Shown: positions 1-8,900, counted from the stretch's first letter. The stretch is 12,665 nucleotides of DNA from Echinococcus granulosus (GCF_000524195.1 NW_020170585.1:40444-53108), one strand, 5' to 3'. A program made the numbers and translations. Notes: a model not told the origin generated them from the sequence alone.

Positions 1-304
1 CTCATTTTGACAGGACAAAGTGCAAAATGCACAACACTGATTAACGTTTGGAATTTCGGATTACCTTCAAATTTGGGTTGATTAGCAGCATTGCCTTTAT
101 TGTGTAAGCAGCAAACTTTTTTTGGCATTTCCATGATCGCAATATCCTCGACCTTGTTAATTACTTGGCGTTAACTCCGATTATTCTGCGCAACTGCGAT
201 ATACTGTTTATAACTCACCATCTGATGTTATAGTAGATAATTTTAACACTTGACGATAGTCATTCCTTTTCATCCTGAGTTTTACGGAAATTAAGTCCAA
301 AGTC
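1..304. other. Non-coding stretch, nothing recognised
   Basis: AT-rich sequence with no long open frame on either strand and no recognisable RNA gene. The right edge meets the inverted dispersed repeat near 305. I see no polyA tail or simple repeat marking that junction. Confidence 0.6.
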
Positions 305-504
305 TATAAATGGTTGGAACCTTAGGACGGATAGAAATCATGTATTAAGCTCAACTCATCCCATTGCTTAAACGGAGTTAGGAGAGACGGCTCAGCACGA
401 CATAATACCGACTCTGTAATAAACTTGGACTGGGGGTAGGGTTAGGGTGACGGATGCACAACATCACTGCAGTACCACAATTTAGGTTGCATGAGCGTGA
501 AATG
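305..504 (-). repeat. Dispersed repeat, copy A (inverted partner of 2047-2246)
   Basis: The reverse complement of this segment aligns over about 200 bp with 2047-2246. Shared blocks, read here on the plus strand, are GAAACCTTAGGA-like (GGAACCTTAGGA here), TTAGGAGAGA, CAGCACGACAT, GGTAGGGTTAG, GTGACGGATGCAC, CATCACTGCA and ATGAGCGTGAAATG. Identity is about three quarters by eye, with at most very small gaps, so the copies are old. The strand given assumes that the end shared by both copies, near 305, is the 3' end of a retroposed element. Homology stops sharply at the GTGAAATG end, while this copy continues into a distinct GC-richer block at 505-905. There is no evident coding capacity. The family is not recognised. 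It could be a SINE-like or LINE-tail fragment, or part of a terminal inverted repeat. Confidence 0.85.
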
Positions 505-905
505 AACCCAGTGCTGAAAGGAGGACATTCTGCATTGCTTAATGGTAGGGTCTTACAAGTAATCACAGATATCAGTGATTGTCAGGTAGCCAGTGTTTGT
601 CCTTCCTTCGGAGATCGAAAATGATGATGTCCTCTTGGCTACAAGTTTTGTCTGATCTGCCCACTTCTCACTCAATAGGCGCATTCAAACAAACGGATAT
701 CGAATGTATTGCTGCTTTTATGCCATGTAGCAATATCAGAGTCAGCCTACGCACACAGTGAAGAAAAGCTGCATGAAGCAGATGCCGAGAACCAAAAAGC
801 CATCTGCTCGGACTCTTTTCGGTGCACCCGGTTCGATCTCCTTCGACCACAGCGGATGACATGAGGCGTGCCACCATGCCCCACCGATGAAACGAGGTGT
901 ATCTG
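505..905 (-). repeat. GC-richer extension of copy A, probable remainder of the same mobile element
   Basis: This block follows the repeat shared with 2047-2246 and is clearly richer in G+C and in CpG than the flanking DNA, above all at 740-900. It ends near 905, where AT-rich sequence resumes. On the minus strand an ATG frame of 69 codons (877 to 668) and on the plus strand a frame at 579-761 are open, but neither shows a domain I recognise and they overlap, so I do not call them genes. The composition step at 905 and the lack of this block in the second copy suggest it is the part lost from a truncated copy. This is inference. It may instead be an unrelated repeat lying next to copy A. Confidence 0.45.
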
Positions 906-2046
906 AATTGCAGGCAATTACAGTGCCAGACGTTATTTATCTAACCATAACTACATGCACGTGCACAAGCACAGTATCACATATCAGGCAACCTACGCAT
1001 GTTGTAGACACCAATGGTATTTACGTGTAAGTATTAGCCCACCACCCACCATATGGTAGCTATAAATTTGATTTGAGTATGATTTATTGGAATTCACCTT
1101 AACGACAAATGGCGTTTACATTTGCCTCAACTCTGTGTCACAATTCAGATTCCAGTGGCAACGTAAGGAGTCACTTAAACGTCGAGCAGAGAGTGGCATT
1201 TCTCTGACCATCTACAAATATACTGAGTCAACTTCCATCAACACTGCGAAATTTGGGCAATTATTAGCAGATGGTTTGATTTCAAATGAGACAATTTGGG
1301 TCTTTCTTTATGCACTCCTAAATTTGCCAGTCTGTAATATAATTTTTTGACGCACAAATAAAAATATCTGTCACCTGCTGCTGCAGCTGCGTTTCTTTTG
1401 TGTTGCACAAGATGCCATCTTTCATTTGGTCTAAATATGCTGATGGGTAAGGAAGTTCAAATGTAACAGTGAGTAAATATCTGAGTATGCCAGTTGTAAT
1501 TATAGTGGTAAACACTTTTCGAGGGCAAGGCCAACACAACTCCAAGTAACTTTTTAGCTAGTGCCGATATTTTAACAAGGTTTCATTAGTGTGTGCTCCT
1601 CGAATCAGAAAAATTTCAATAACCTCGTGTGCGAGCAGTGCAGACATCTTTAGCAGATCGTGTTTTTACGTCAATGTTGTAATCCTGCTAAAATGAACCA
1701 CCAAAACAAAAAGTGTTGACTGAAATGAATGCCAATAAAACGATTGTGGGTCATTTGACCACCACCGTTGTCAACGTGATTTTCACAACGAGCAGTCAAT
1801 ACTACTTAGGGTAAAAGTAGCACATTAAAGTTAATAGTAAGCCATGTGATAGAAATTTTACATTGAACCCGTAACAGCAAATGCGAAATCGATGAGCACA
1901 GGAGAAGAATATTGATGGAGGCGAAATTTGTCTTTTCGAATAGATTCTCTTTAAGCGAGGTACTTGAACTTCCAGAATTGTTAAACATTTTTTCTACGAT
2001 GAAATGCAGTTTGGGTTCTACCTGAGAACCAAGTTGACATCGACTG
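906..2046. other. AT-rich interval between inverted repeat copies
   Basis: About 1.1 kb with no gene I can support. Open frames at 1087-1350 (plus), 1318-1545 (minus) and 1806-2060 (minus) are 75-87 codons long, show no recognisable motif, and are of the length expected by chance in AT-rich DNA. The plus frame begins at TTG, not ATG. No transposase signature such as a DDE motif was seen, so the interval does not support the two flanking repeats being the ends of one autonomous DNA transposon. A short CTGCTGCTGCAGCTGC palindromic run lies near 1376-1391. Confidence 0.55.
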
Positions 2047-2246
2047 CATTTCACGCTCATACAACCTGCATTGTAGTATTGCAGTGATGCGGTGCATCCG
2101 TCACTCTAACCCTACCATCAGTCCAGGTTTAATACAGAGTAGGCACAATGTCGTGCTGCGCAATCTCTCCTAATTTCGTTTCTGCACTGGGATGCGCTGA
2201 CCTTAATGCAGGATACTTGTCCATCCTAAGGTTTCAACCCTTTATT
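2047..2246 (+). repeat. Dispersed repeat, copy B (inverted partner of 305-504)
   Basis: On the plus strand this segment matches the reverse complement of 305-504, beginning at CATTTCACGCTCAT and ending around CCTAAGGTTTCAACCCTTTA. It carries the CTAACCCTACC and GTCGTGCTG blocks also found inverted in copy A. The sequence upstream of 2047 shows no similarity to the 505-905 block beyond copy A, so this copy is shorter at that end. If the element is a retroposon, the difference fits 5' truncation. There is no obvious polyA tail or flanking duplication. Substitutions are spread along the whole alignment, which indicates an old pair rather than a recent duplication. Confidence 0.85.
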
Positions 2247-2981
2247 GCCTTCCTGCTGCTTCTACAAAAAACCCAAGGAGAAAAGAAACAGCCAAAGTCA
2301 AATTCCAAAATAATATAATCTTTCTTCGAGTAGTGAACTTTAAGGAGGGTATCACAGTTGTGCAGAATTCAACAGAGTTCACGCTTTGCAATTAACAACG
2401 TTATAAAATTGGTATGCATGGAGCTGCCAAAAAGCCCGCCACTTACAAACAAAAGGATAATACTGCTAATTAATCAAGCTTTGAAGTGGCCTTCCGAGAA
2501 TTAGCTGGCAGTATGCAAAATGAGTTGCACCCACTTAGGGCTGTTTCGCTGCGCCTAGACTTTGGCTGAAAGGTCACATCACTGCAGAACATTCAGCACA
2601 AGGTCAATAGACAATGCTTCAGATTAATGCCGGCTAAAAAAGCTGAACACAAGTGACACTTCACGGTGGCCATCCATTGATTACTGATTGCCTGCTCATT
2701 GGTCACCCGTCAAAATTTTGGTCCACTCATTTCCAATGGCACCGCTGGTCAGCTAGTTGAATAAGTAGAAAAGAAAGAACAGAAATAGAAGCAGTTTAAT
2801 AACCGAAATGCATGAGTATTAAATGGAAACAACTGCCTGGATTACTAGAGGTAGTGGCCTCAAATATTTTTCTTGCTTCTTACTCGGTTGAATATGAAAA
2901 CTTCAAGATATCCTCGAAATTCCTCGAGTAAAATTTTGTGCCTAATATTCTATTACACTTTTACCTACTTTTTATCTCCAG
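2247..2981. other. Non-coding stretch ending in a splice-acceptor-like sequence
   Basis: No gene, RNA or repeat recognised over most of this interval. The last 30 bases form a pyrimidine-rich tract ending in CAG (TTTTTATCTCCAG, with AG at 2980-2981), the best 3' splice-site look-alike in this part of the window. It abuts the protein-like reading described in the next entry. Confidence 0.45.
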
Positions 2982-3390
2982 TCATTATTAATCGACCGGT
3001 AGAAACCGTTTTCCCTGGGCCTTTAAATTCAGAAAATGAATATGATTGTGGCCATATTTTCCATTTATCCAGCGATAACAACACTGTCGCAGAGGGGGAC
3101 AGACTGATTGTCATTTGAAGGATGAATACACAAAAGCAGCTTTAGATGCATATAGCTTCAGAACCCAGCTTGTGAACCTCTCCATCCTGTACAAGAACTG
3201 CACTGTTTGGACTCCACCAACGGCAGCTAACATGTGGGAAGAATCAAATAAAATTAGTGAGAACTAAGGGACGCCAGAAGGTAATGAGGAAGAGGTGGCA
3301 GAATTCGGCACTTTCAAGCAGAGGTTAGGACACGCTATCTACTGGCCGCATTCATTTTTGCGACATGTAGATAGGCACCTTCAGTTATGA
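2982..3390 (+). pseudogene. Possible decayed coding fragment or terminal exon, unrecognised
   Basis: A strong acceptor-like tract ends at 2981. The following frame stays open to TGA at 3116-3118 and includes the peptide PVETVFPGPLNSENEYDCGH. A second frame, one position over, is open from 3079 to TAA at 3265-3267 (including DEYTKAALDAYSFRTQ and NCTVWTPPTAANMWEE). It is open again after that stop until TGA near 3390 (EEEVAEFGTFKQRLGHA). Two protein-like stretches joined by a frame change and a stop are what an old pseudogene or transposon relic would give. Alternatively the first frame is a true terminal exon ending at 3118, with AATAAA at 3247-3252 as its polyA signal. I recognise no family, and chance open frames of this size are common here. 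Confidence 0.2.
3247..3252 (+). promoter_or_regulatory. Possible polyA signal AATAAA
   Basis: A canonical AATAAA lies about 130 bases after the TGA at 3116-3118. It is meaningful only if that frame is a real last exon. In AT-rich DNA the hexamer occurs often by chance. Confidence 0.12.
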
Positions 3391-4230
3391 AAAGTTTAGC
3401 ATTAGTCGCTTACTCACACCTCTTTTCAGTTGTCAATTAATATAGCTTCTTTAATAAGTGAATTCAGTGGTCGGACATTGTTCATTTCGTGTATTTAATG
3501 GAAACTTTGTTTTTATAGCTACCACCTCCTAATTAGGAAACAATTGATTATTGCAATTAGCAATCAAAATAAATCACATCACCAGTTCACATGGTGCATA
3601 GTGTAGGTTAATACGGTCTTTGAGTTTATATTCGCAAACGCTTTTCAATAAGTGAATAGAGGCATCCTATGACTTTATCCTGTCAGCACGCTGCATGACG
3701 ATCCACTTTTAAGTGGCAGACATTTCCTTACTTCTACCCTCCCTATTACTTTACCTAAATGTCTCTCTAATTTATCATCAGATCCGAAATTACCTGCATT
3801 ACGGAGCGTCGCCAATAGTTTTTAGCTTAAAATAGTGGGCCTCTTTCTGCTTCTTCGCCTATTCCGATTCCACTCCTTAGTATCTGCTTTTCTGTCTCTT
3901 TCCAAACACACCTTATCATCCATAAATCTACCCTGCTTTCAAAAATACTCACAACATCAAGACAGAGAAGGTAATAGTCATTATAAATTGCACGCAGTTG
4001 ATTGGCAAACGCCAAAAATGACAGCCTGAATTTGGTCAATATCAGCACCGTGGACATTGAGTCGAATTGGAAATGGTTGGATTGTCTAGCACATCCGATG
4101 GCATAACATCGTTCATACCAATGCCTATGCAACATGGAGTTGATACACTTCTGCCTCCACACGCAGTCCATTGGCTTCTAGTTATAGTCTCTTGACTGGC
4201 TCACGATACTAACTACTGCATCATCATCAC
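3391..4230. other. Non-coding stretch containing the longest ATG frame in the window
   Basis: No supported gene. The minus strand has an ATG-to-stop frame of 114 codons (4171 to 3827), the longest in the window. It begins MDCVWRQKCINSMLHRHWYE, has no signal peptide, no clear domain and no family I know, and is overlapped by an open plus-strand frame at 3835-4029. Its length is only slightly above chance for this composition, so I do not call it a gene. AT-rich homeobox-core-like motifs (TTGATTATTGCAATTAGCAA) occur near 3543-3562, with no independent evidence of function. Confidence 0.45.
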
Positions 4231-4356
4231 CTTGAACTTGGCAGTTCGCAGCCCTCGAAAGGATCATATTAGCCCTTCCGAATTCGTGACTACACTTTCC
4301 TCTCATCATCTCCCCACACGCATAGAATAGCATTCGTTCTGAATCGGACGTACCCA
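4231..4356 (-). other. Weak internal-exon candidate
   Basis: Read on the minus strand, an acceptor-like CATCCACAG precedes 4356 and a donor-like CAAG|GTGATG follows 4231. The 126 nt between them are open and would be a phase-symmetric exon encoding about 42 residues, including TSDSERMLFYACGEMMRGKC. The donor lacks the usual G at intron position 5 and no neighbouring exon could be linked to it. The surrounding minus-strand frame runs from 4420 to 4178 without a known domain. The product is unrecognised and the call could easily be chance. Confidence 0.12.
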
Positions 4357-5695
4357 CTGTGGATGTTGAGGTGTCAATTGCCTCATAGAAAGTAATGAGC
4401 ATGTATGGAACGCAAGACAAGTAAGCACAATTTCGTGGTTTACTTAAGGCATAAGTCCATCAAAGTAATTGCTTTTTATCAAAACATGTAAGAAGGAAGC
4501 AATTGCGTTCACACATACCCAAGTGGGAATGCAGAGTCACTAGGTACTTATAGTAGGAATGGAACTCATCAACAGTTTGTCTAGGCTTTACGTTATCACC
4601 ATTAGGGTGGAGGAAGGAAATGATGCCTTCCGGTTCCAAAATAAATGCACCACACACTCAAATATGGCTCACACAGGTTTACTTCAGACTGAGATCGTCC
4701 ATCATGACCCCTCTATCAGCAAACATCTAATGGTGGAATGATTGCGTAAAGTTTGCGTTATATAAAGTAATTTATGCAATCAGGGGTTTCGAGTTTTCTT
4801 TAAATCTGTAGTCAGCCAAAGTACTGCCCAAAGCATAGACAACTAATGCATCGGCTACGAAGCCTCGAGTGAATGAGGTTGACTGTGAAGTTGTGCTTAT
4901 GTGTTGGCAGTGTATATGCAAGCTACATGATTTTTTTATGTAACAAATGATATGACATATTTTTTCTTTCCATTTCTTAAAATGAGAAAGGTAAGGCGCA
5001 ATAAATAAACGTCTGATAATCCTGTCGAAAATGGGCTCCAATGTTCCTTAACTCAACCGGTTCCATTCTCATGAACAAGAGCACCAGCTCAAATTATACG
5101 CCCAAATGCTGAAGAGCGTGCCCACATCAAAAATATTAATAAAACAAAACATCGTGTCTTTTTCATCATGTCTGCTCGTATTCCTCTTAAAAATGCTTAT
5201 GTCGGAGCCTTTCACTCCCTGCATCAGTATCACGGCAACTATGAACCACAGGACGGAAATCACAGACCACAAACTGAAAATGCACTCCTACTTCCTTTCA
5301 CTTTCCACTCAGGCGGACAAATGTGCAGTCAAAAGGCTAGTCTGTCAGCTCAAATTTTCTCCATCTGCACACTCCATGCACTGATTCTTCCTTCTTTGAA
5401 GTCAAATTATTGCATGGAGAGGTGCAGAATCATCCCAATACTACAATAAACAATCTCATCCTAACTGCCTCACACCACCTTTATGCCATTGCCTACTTTG
5501 CTTTTCGAATACTTTACATGAGCCATCATGCTAGACATTCGGAGATGTCCTTTCCTCTAACCATAGCTATCATCATGTCTCATTAGTGCCACTCATGAAT
5601 CGCTGTTAGTTAAAATCAGGCTACTTCAACAAAAACCGCAACTTTGTGAATGGGAATAAAAGAGAGCTGAAGACGTCGAGCCAGAAGAATGAAAG
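4357..5695. other. Non-coding stretch with overlapping open frames at 5069-5449
   Basis: No supported gene. Between 5069 and 5449 three frames are open at once (two plus, one minus), a sign of low stop density rather than of one selected frame. None has a recognisable domain. One imperfect inverted repeat, TCCATGCA...TGCATGGA, lies around 5371-5421. The remainder is AT-rich sequence with nothing recognised. Confidence 0.5.
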
Positions 5696-5708
5696 TGTAG
5701 CAGAATGA

Positions 5709-5714
5709 TTTATT
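5709..5714 (-). promoter_or_regulatory. LTR polyA signal AATAAA
   Basis: TTTATT on the plus strand reads AATAAA on the minus strand, within GGTAATAAATCATTCTGCTACA-type sequence at the 3' end of the LTR. Its position close to the terminal CA matches the R/U5 organisation of LTRs. Confidence 0.45.
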
Positions 5715-5923
5715 ACCGGCTCACGGTGGGCTGGAAAAGTAAAGCCGCATTCTTTCAATCAGCTCATGTAAATGTCGGAGAAAACCAAGGAGATAAGAGA
5801 ACCGATGCTACGCCCCACGAACACAGGTACAGCTATAGACCGAGTAACAGCAGTAGGATAGGTGTATAGGAAGGTTGGTCGTGGACCACACTTAATGGTT
5901 AGTCGAGCGATGCGAGCCAATTG

Positions 5924-5931
5924 CATATATG
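5924..5931 (-). promoter_or_regulatory. TATA-like element in the LTR
   Basis: The palindromic CATATATG lies about 120 bases into the LTR in minus-strand sense and about 210 bases before the AATAAA, a plausible U3 promoter position. Evidence is by position and composition only. Confidence 0.25.
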
Positions 5932-6048
5932 ATGAAGCTCTGACGAATATCTTGCCTTCGTGCTCAGTGGCTGTGAAGTAGGCGTCGTGATTATTAAGGC
6001 TTGCGCAAAAGCCTCAAGAGCAGATTACGAGAGTTACTCCCCGCTACA

Positions 6049-6962
6049 CCTTTGCCTTCTGTGCATTCTCTTTGCCTTAAAAATTTAAATCAGACCTTAG
6101 ACTTTCTCTTAGAATTGCCCAAAGATCTACAACTTCAACTTTGCATACAGAAACATCAGCCTCTAAAGGAATCACAATAATAGCTCCAAGTTGCGCTTGT
6201 GGTATTTGTTAATGCTTCTCAAATTCCGCTGCTTATGTCGCAGCTATCGAGCCCGCTCTCCACCACCACCATCACGAATAGACTGACGTTAGACAGATGA
6301 GAATGAGGAACCTTGGACCACCATACAAGAAATCCACCCAAAAACTCAAATGGGAAACAGAATTGTTGGCCTATATAGAGATGAGGATGGCCAAATATGG
6401 ACACTGGCGAGTGAATTTCAGCCACCAGACCTCCATTCATACAGACGATCGGTGTTCATCGGTAGACCAAATAGCCACCTCTCATCGATCGGTCACTTGA
6501 GCGCGGTTTACGTTCATCCCTCCTGTACTCTCGAGTTGCTGCTGTTGAGGCCAAACACTTGTCTTCATCCAATGTCACTTTCAGGTTTCTTTGAGTAGTC
6601 CACTCTTTCAAATTTTTTTACACACTTACTTGCAATTAGATATTTCATCAAACTAGAAATGATACCTGTTTTATTCCGAAAGCGCATATAACAATTGGAA
6701 ATCCGTTGTTTTGATTTGCTTTTCTGGTTACTTGAGCTCATACATAAACGGCAAACCCGATTTTCTCCGTATTAATTAATTGGTGCTTGCCAAAACATTT
6801 AGTGTCGTTCTCAATGCTTTGGTGATTAGTACGGGTATACTTACTACCGGTTCAGTTGCTTAACGTAATACATTATTCTGATATTTCGACAAAGTAGGTG
6901 GCTGCGCGGTTGCTGCTCTGGTGTAGAGAGTTGATACAGGCTAAGCCAATGTCCAACATGAA
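6049..6962. other. Stretch beside the LTR with overlapping open frames at 6219-6598
   Basis: If the LTR were a 3' LTR, its internal region would lie here on the minus strand. The minus frame at 6440-6219 does not resemble integrase, RNase H or Gag, so an intact element is not supported. On the plus strand a frame is open from 6293 to TAG near 6598, preceded by an AG (TTAG) at 6291-6292. It contains the protein-like peptide MGNRIVGLYRDEDGQIWTLA, but I know no family for it and see no convincing donor. After 6600 the sequence is AT-rich and featureless. Confidence 0.4.
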
Positions 6963-7247
6963 ATGAAGGTGTTGGATAAACTCTACAATTGGACACTTGT
7001 TGAGCTGCAAGAATATCAAAAAGCAATCAGAAATTGTCGTGCCAGCTTTACGGCTCTGTCTCATAATACCGATGCTGATAATCTTGTATCCTCATGCTGT
7101 TACCGCTACTGCTTGGTCTCTGTGTGTGCCTGCATTTTTTGCAATATTCCTTTCGCTCGTCTTTTTCGCCTCCATCGCTATCATGGCGGCTTTAATGATA
7201 TTGAAAACATTCACAAAGCTCAAGATTTGTGTAAATGTGGCCTCTAA
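6963..7247 (+). CDS. Tentative small ORF, 94 aa, unrecognised
   Basis: An ATG at 6963 opens 94 codons to TAA. The N-terminal half reads as an amphipathic helix (MKVLDKLYNWTLVELQEYQK) and the rest is unusually rich in cysteine and aromatic residues. Many codons have the purine-any-pyrimidine form, which favours this frame. Against it, the frame one base over (6967 to 7323) is also open and encodes a very hydrophobic stretch containing FFAIFLSLVFFASIAIMAAL, which would make a membrane helix. That frame has no upstream ATG before the hydrophobic part, so it could only be an internal exon. At most one of the two is real. Both may be chance products of a T/C-rich, stop-poor segment. No family recognised. 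Confidence 0.18.
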   Translation: MKVLDKLYNWTLVELQEYQKAIRNCRASFTALSHNTDADNLVSSCCYRYCLVSVCACIFCNIPFARLFRLHRYHGGFNDIENIHKAQDLCKCGL

Positions 7248-7323
7248 CTGCAGTCCAACAGAACACGCGGGATATGATGGGATGGAGAGTAGCAATAACC
7301 ATGCTTGTGTGTACCATAGATAA

Positions 7324-8651
7324 CTCCTTGCACTGCAGCTGCTTCGTAAATTGGATTAAAGAATGCTTTAATTTTGAAAGCTCGAACACGCAACCAAGTA
7401 TGCGGTTTTGGGTGCTAAACTTAAAAATTTCAGCAATATTTGAGGGGAAATGGCCACCATCTAAAGCATTTTAATTCCGTTGTTGATCCCAGCTTCTGAC
7501 TGCCTATTCATTACATGGTTAATGATTTGGGCCTATTTGTGCACGAGATTAATGCGATTTGCTAGTTCGTTTATTCTAATAGAGGCAAAGTGTTCAATCC
7601 AATTCTAATATTGACGCTCAATGCGACAAACTTAATCAGAGTCTAGATAAACGAAACGAGATCAGAATAGAGGAATGCAAAGGGTGGAACTGGTGATAAG
7701 TACGGTGCAAATGTGCAATAAAGTAGCATTTGAGCGCGCAAGAACCATCAACGGAGTGTAAAATTCTCATTTCGAAATGTTGGAAGTTGCAGAAGCTTTC
7801 TTTGTGGTCTTCTATCCTTCCTCTCCTTCAATTACTTGCCGATGGCATGAAATGTCATGAAGGGGGATTACTATCAGATGAAATTTACAGTGACGATAAA
7901 AGTTAATGGGGAAAGTCTGACTTTCTCACATTCATCGCTAAGATCGATTTGAGATGGTTTCTCAAAAATATGAATTGAAAATGGTTTATACTGGGCAAAT
8001 GAAGCACAAAAGCAGATTGGATGGAATCGAATTACATAAATGCATTCAACTGTGGGGAGTTGCAGATGGGATTTGAGGCATCAATTGTCAAACTTACCAA
8101 GGAATGACATTAGTATGTACGAGGTATCAGAACGGCTTCTGGTAGTTAATTACATTGCACTTCATCCAACCCCACTTAGCCTTCTTTTGCTTTGCTCGAG
8201 CAGCAGAAATATTTGCTTCATTTTACACCATCACATAACAAGTATTTTACATATCTTTTATTCTGTCTCTCGTTCATGTGAAAGTGCACTGATTCACTTC
8301 GTTTTTCTGGATTAGCCATATTTGTTGCACCTTTTTTTCTGATGTACTACTCGCAAACCACAAGTAGCATAACAGCCTTGTATGATGACTAACGCCAAAA
8401 TTAAATTCGCTGCATTTGGGACAATTATGCATTAACTTTCCCCTTTTCTATCCATAAACGGCCTAGTGTGTTGATTTTTACATAAAGCACCTAAAGTGCG
8501 TGTGAGCATGTGAGGAATACAAGATTGGATACATGACAGACAACTGACAGGTTACCGCATGGTTGGTACTTTTAGCCTCCTCGCCCAAATTCGCTTCATT
8601 TACCCCTTTGAGAGCCGTCACTGGGGTTAGGTACATCTCATAGTGAAGTGA
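7324..8651. other. Non-coding stretch, nothing recognised
   Basis: AT-rich sequence with scattered stops in all frames. The plus frame at 8040-8315 is 91 codons and ends in a hydrophobic tail but has no recognisable motif. No repeat copy of the elements described elsewhere in the window was found here. Confidence 0.55.
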
Positions 8652-8900
8652 TCAGTGTGCAGATTCACCCTGAACGACGCAGCTAGAGCAAGGATTGTGC
8701 CTGTAACGAATTTTCTGTCCTCTCTCTCCTGATTCGTCGTTTAAGTGGGGGAACCAAGTGCCACTTTCACAACAAGACATGCCACCGGAGTTAAAAAGAA
8801 CCACCTCTTTCCGATGCAAGACAAATTTCCTTAATTGTTGGTCAATCTTCTCTGCCCATCCATCTAAGCCATTGTCAACCTTAATGGATTTGTCCGCCAT
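8652..8900 (-). CDS. Tentative small ORF, 82 aa, unrecognised
   Basis: On the minus strand an ATG at 8900 starts a frame of 82 codons, with an in-frame stop 22-24 bases upstream (8922-8924), so this is the first possible start. The product begins MADKSIKVDNGLDGWAEKID and continues as a charged, helix-prone region to about residue 33. A cysteine-containing part follows, with CCESGTWF at about 43-50 and NPCSSCV at about 70-76. There is no signal peptide or membrane segment. The soluble, balanced composition makes it one of the more protein-like frames in the window. The start context has C at -3 and G at +4, which is weak. A possible acceptor CGTTACAG lies 3 bases before the ATG, and AAAGAG|GTGGTT inside the frame could be a donor, so it might be only part of a spliced gene. 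No family recognised. Confidence 0.25.
   Translation of the reverse strand: MADKSIKVDNGLDGWAEKIDQQLRKFVLHRKEVVLFNSGGMSCCESGTWFPHLNDESGERGQKIRYRHNPCSSCVVQGESAH

Larger units (their letters stand above)
5696..6048 (-). mobile_element. Probable solo LTR of a Ty3/gypsy-type retrotransposon
   Basis: On the minus strand this 353-bp segment begins TGTAGCGGGGAGTAACTC and ends CATTCTGCTACA, giving the 6-bp inverted ends TGTAGC/GCTACA typical of LTRs (TG...CA). A TATA-like CATATATG lies at 5924-5931. AATAAA lies at 5709-5714, about 13 bases from the 3' end, as expected for an LTR polyA signal. The segment is GC-richer than its surroundings. Purine-rich AGAAGGCAAAGG just outside the 5' end (minus-strand sense) could be a polypurine tract, which would make this a 3' LTR. 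However, no gag, protease, reverse transcriptase or integrase is seen on either side, and no second LTR is in the window. The flanks (GAAAG and CCTTT) do not form a direct target-site duplication. Flatworm LTR elements of the CsRn1/Boudicca group have LTRs of comparable size. Assignment to that group is inference only. Confidence 0.6.

Noticed and set aside
430..446. GGGGGTAGGGTTAGGGT resembling telomeric repeat sequence
   Set aside because: Only one TTAGGG-like unit is present, it is part of the dispersed repeat, and the inverted copy has the same segment with substitutions.
830..840. GGTTCGATCTC resembling a pol III B box
   Set aside because: No convincing A box lies at the expected distance, the match is imperfect, and its strand is opposite to the orientation inferred for the repeat from truncation. 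No tRNA fold was found.
305..2246. The inverted pair as terminal inverted repeats of one DNA transposon
   Set aside because: No transposase-like frame lies between them, the homologous ends are not at clear boundaries with target duplications, and one copy extends further inwards. Not excluded, but less likely than two retroposed copies.
3827..4171. 114-codon minus-strand ATG frame as a gene
   Set aside because: It is the longest frame, but only marginally above chance for AT-rich DNA of this length. It has no recognisable domain and a plus-strand frame overlaps it.
5069..5272. Minus-strand frame whose start looks like a classic signal peptide (WSVISVLWFIVAVILMQGVKG)
   Set aside because: The frame begins at TTG, not ATG, and an upstream stop (5288-5290) leaves no in-frame ATG before the hydrophobic stretch. 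Two plus-strand frames are open over the same bases.
5936..5960. CTGACGAA within the LTR as a hammerhead ribozyme core
   Set aside because: No matching GAAA core strand and no three-stem arrangement around it.
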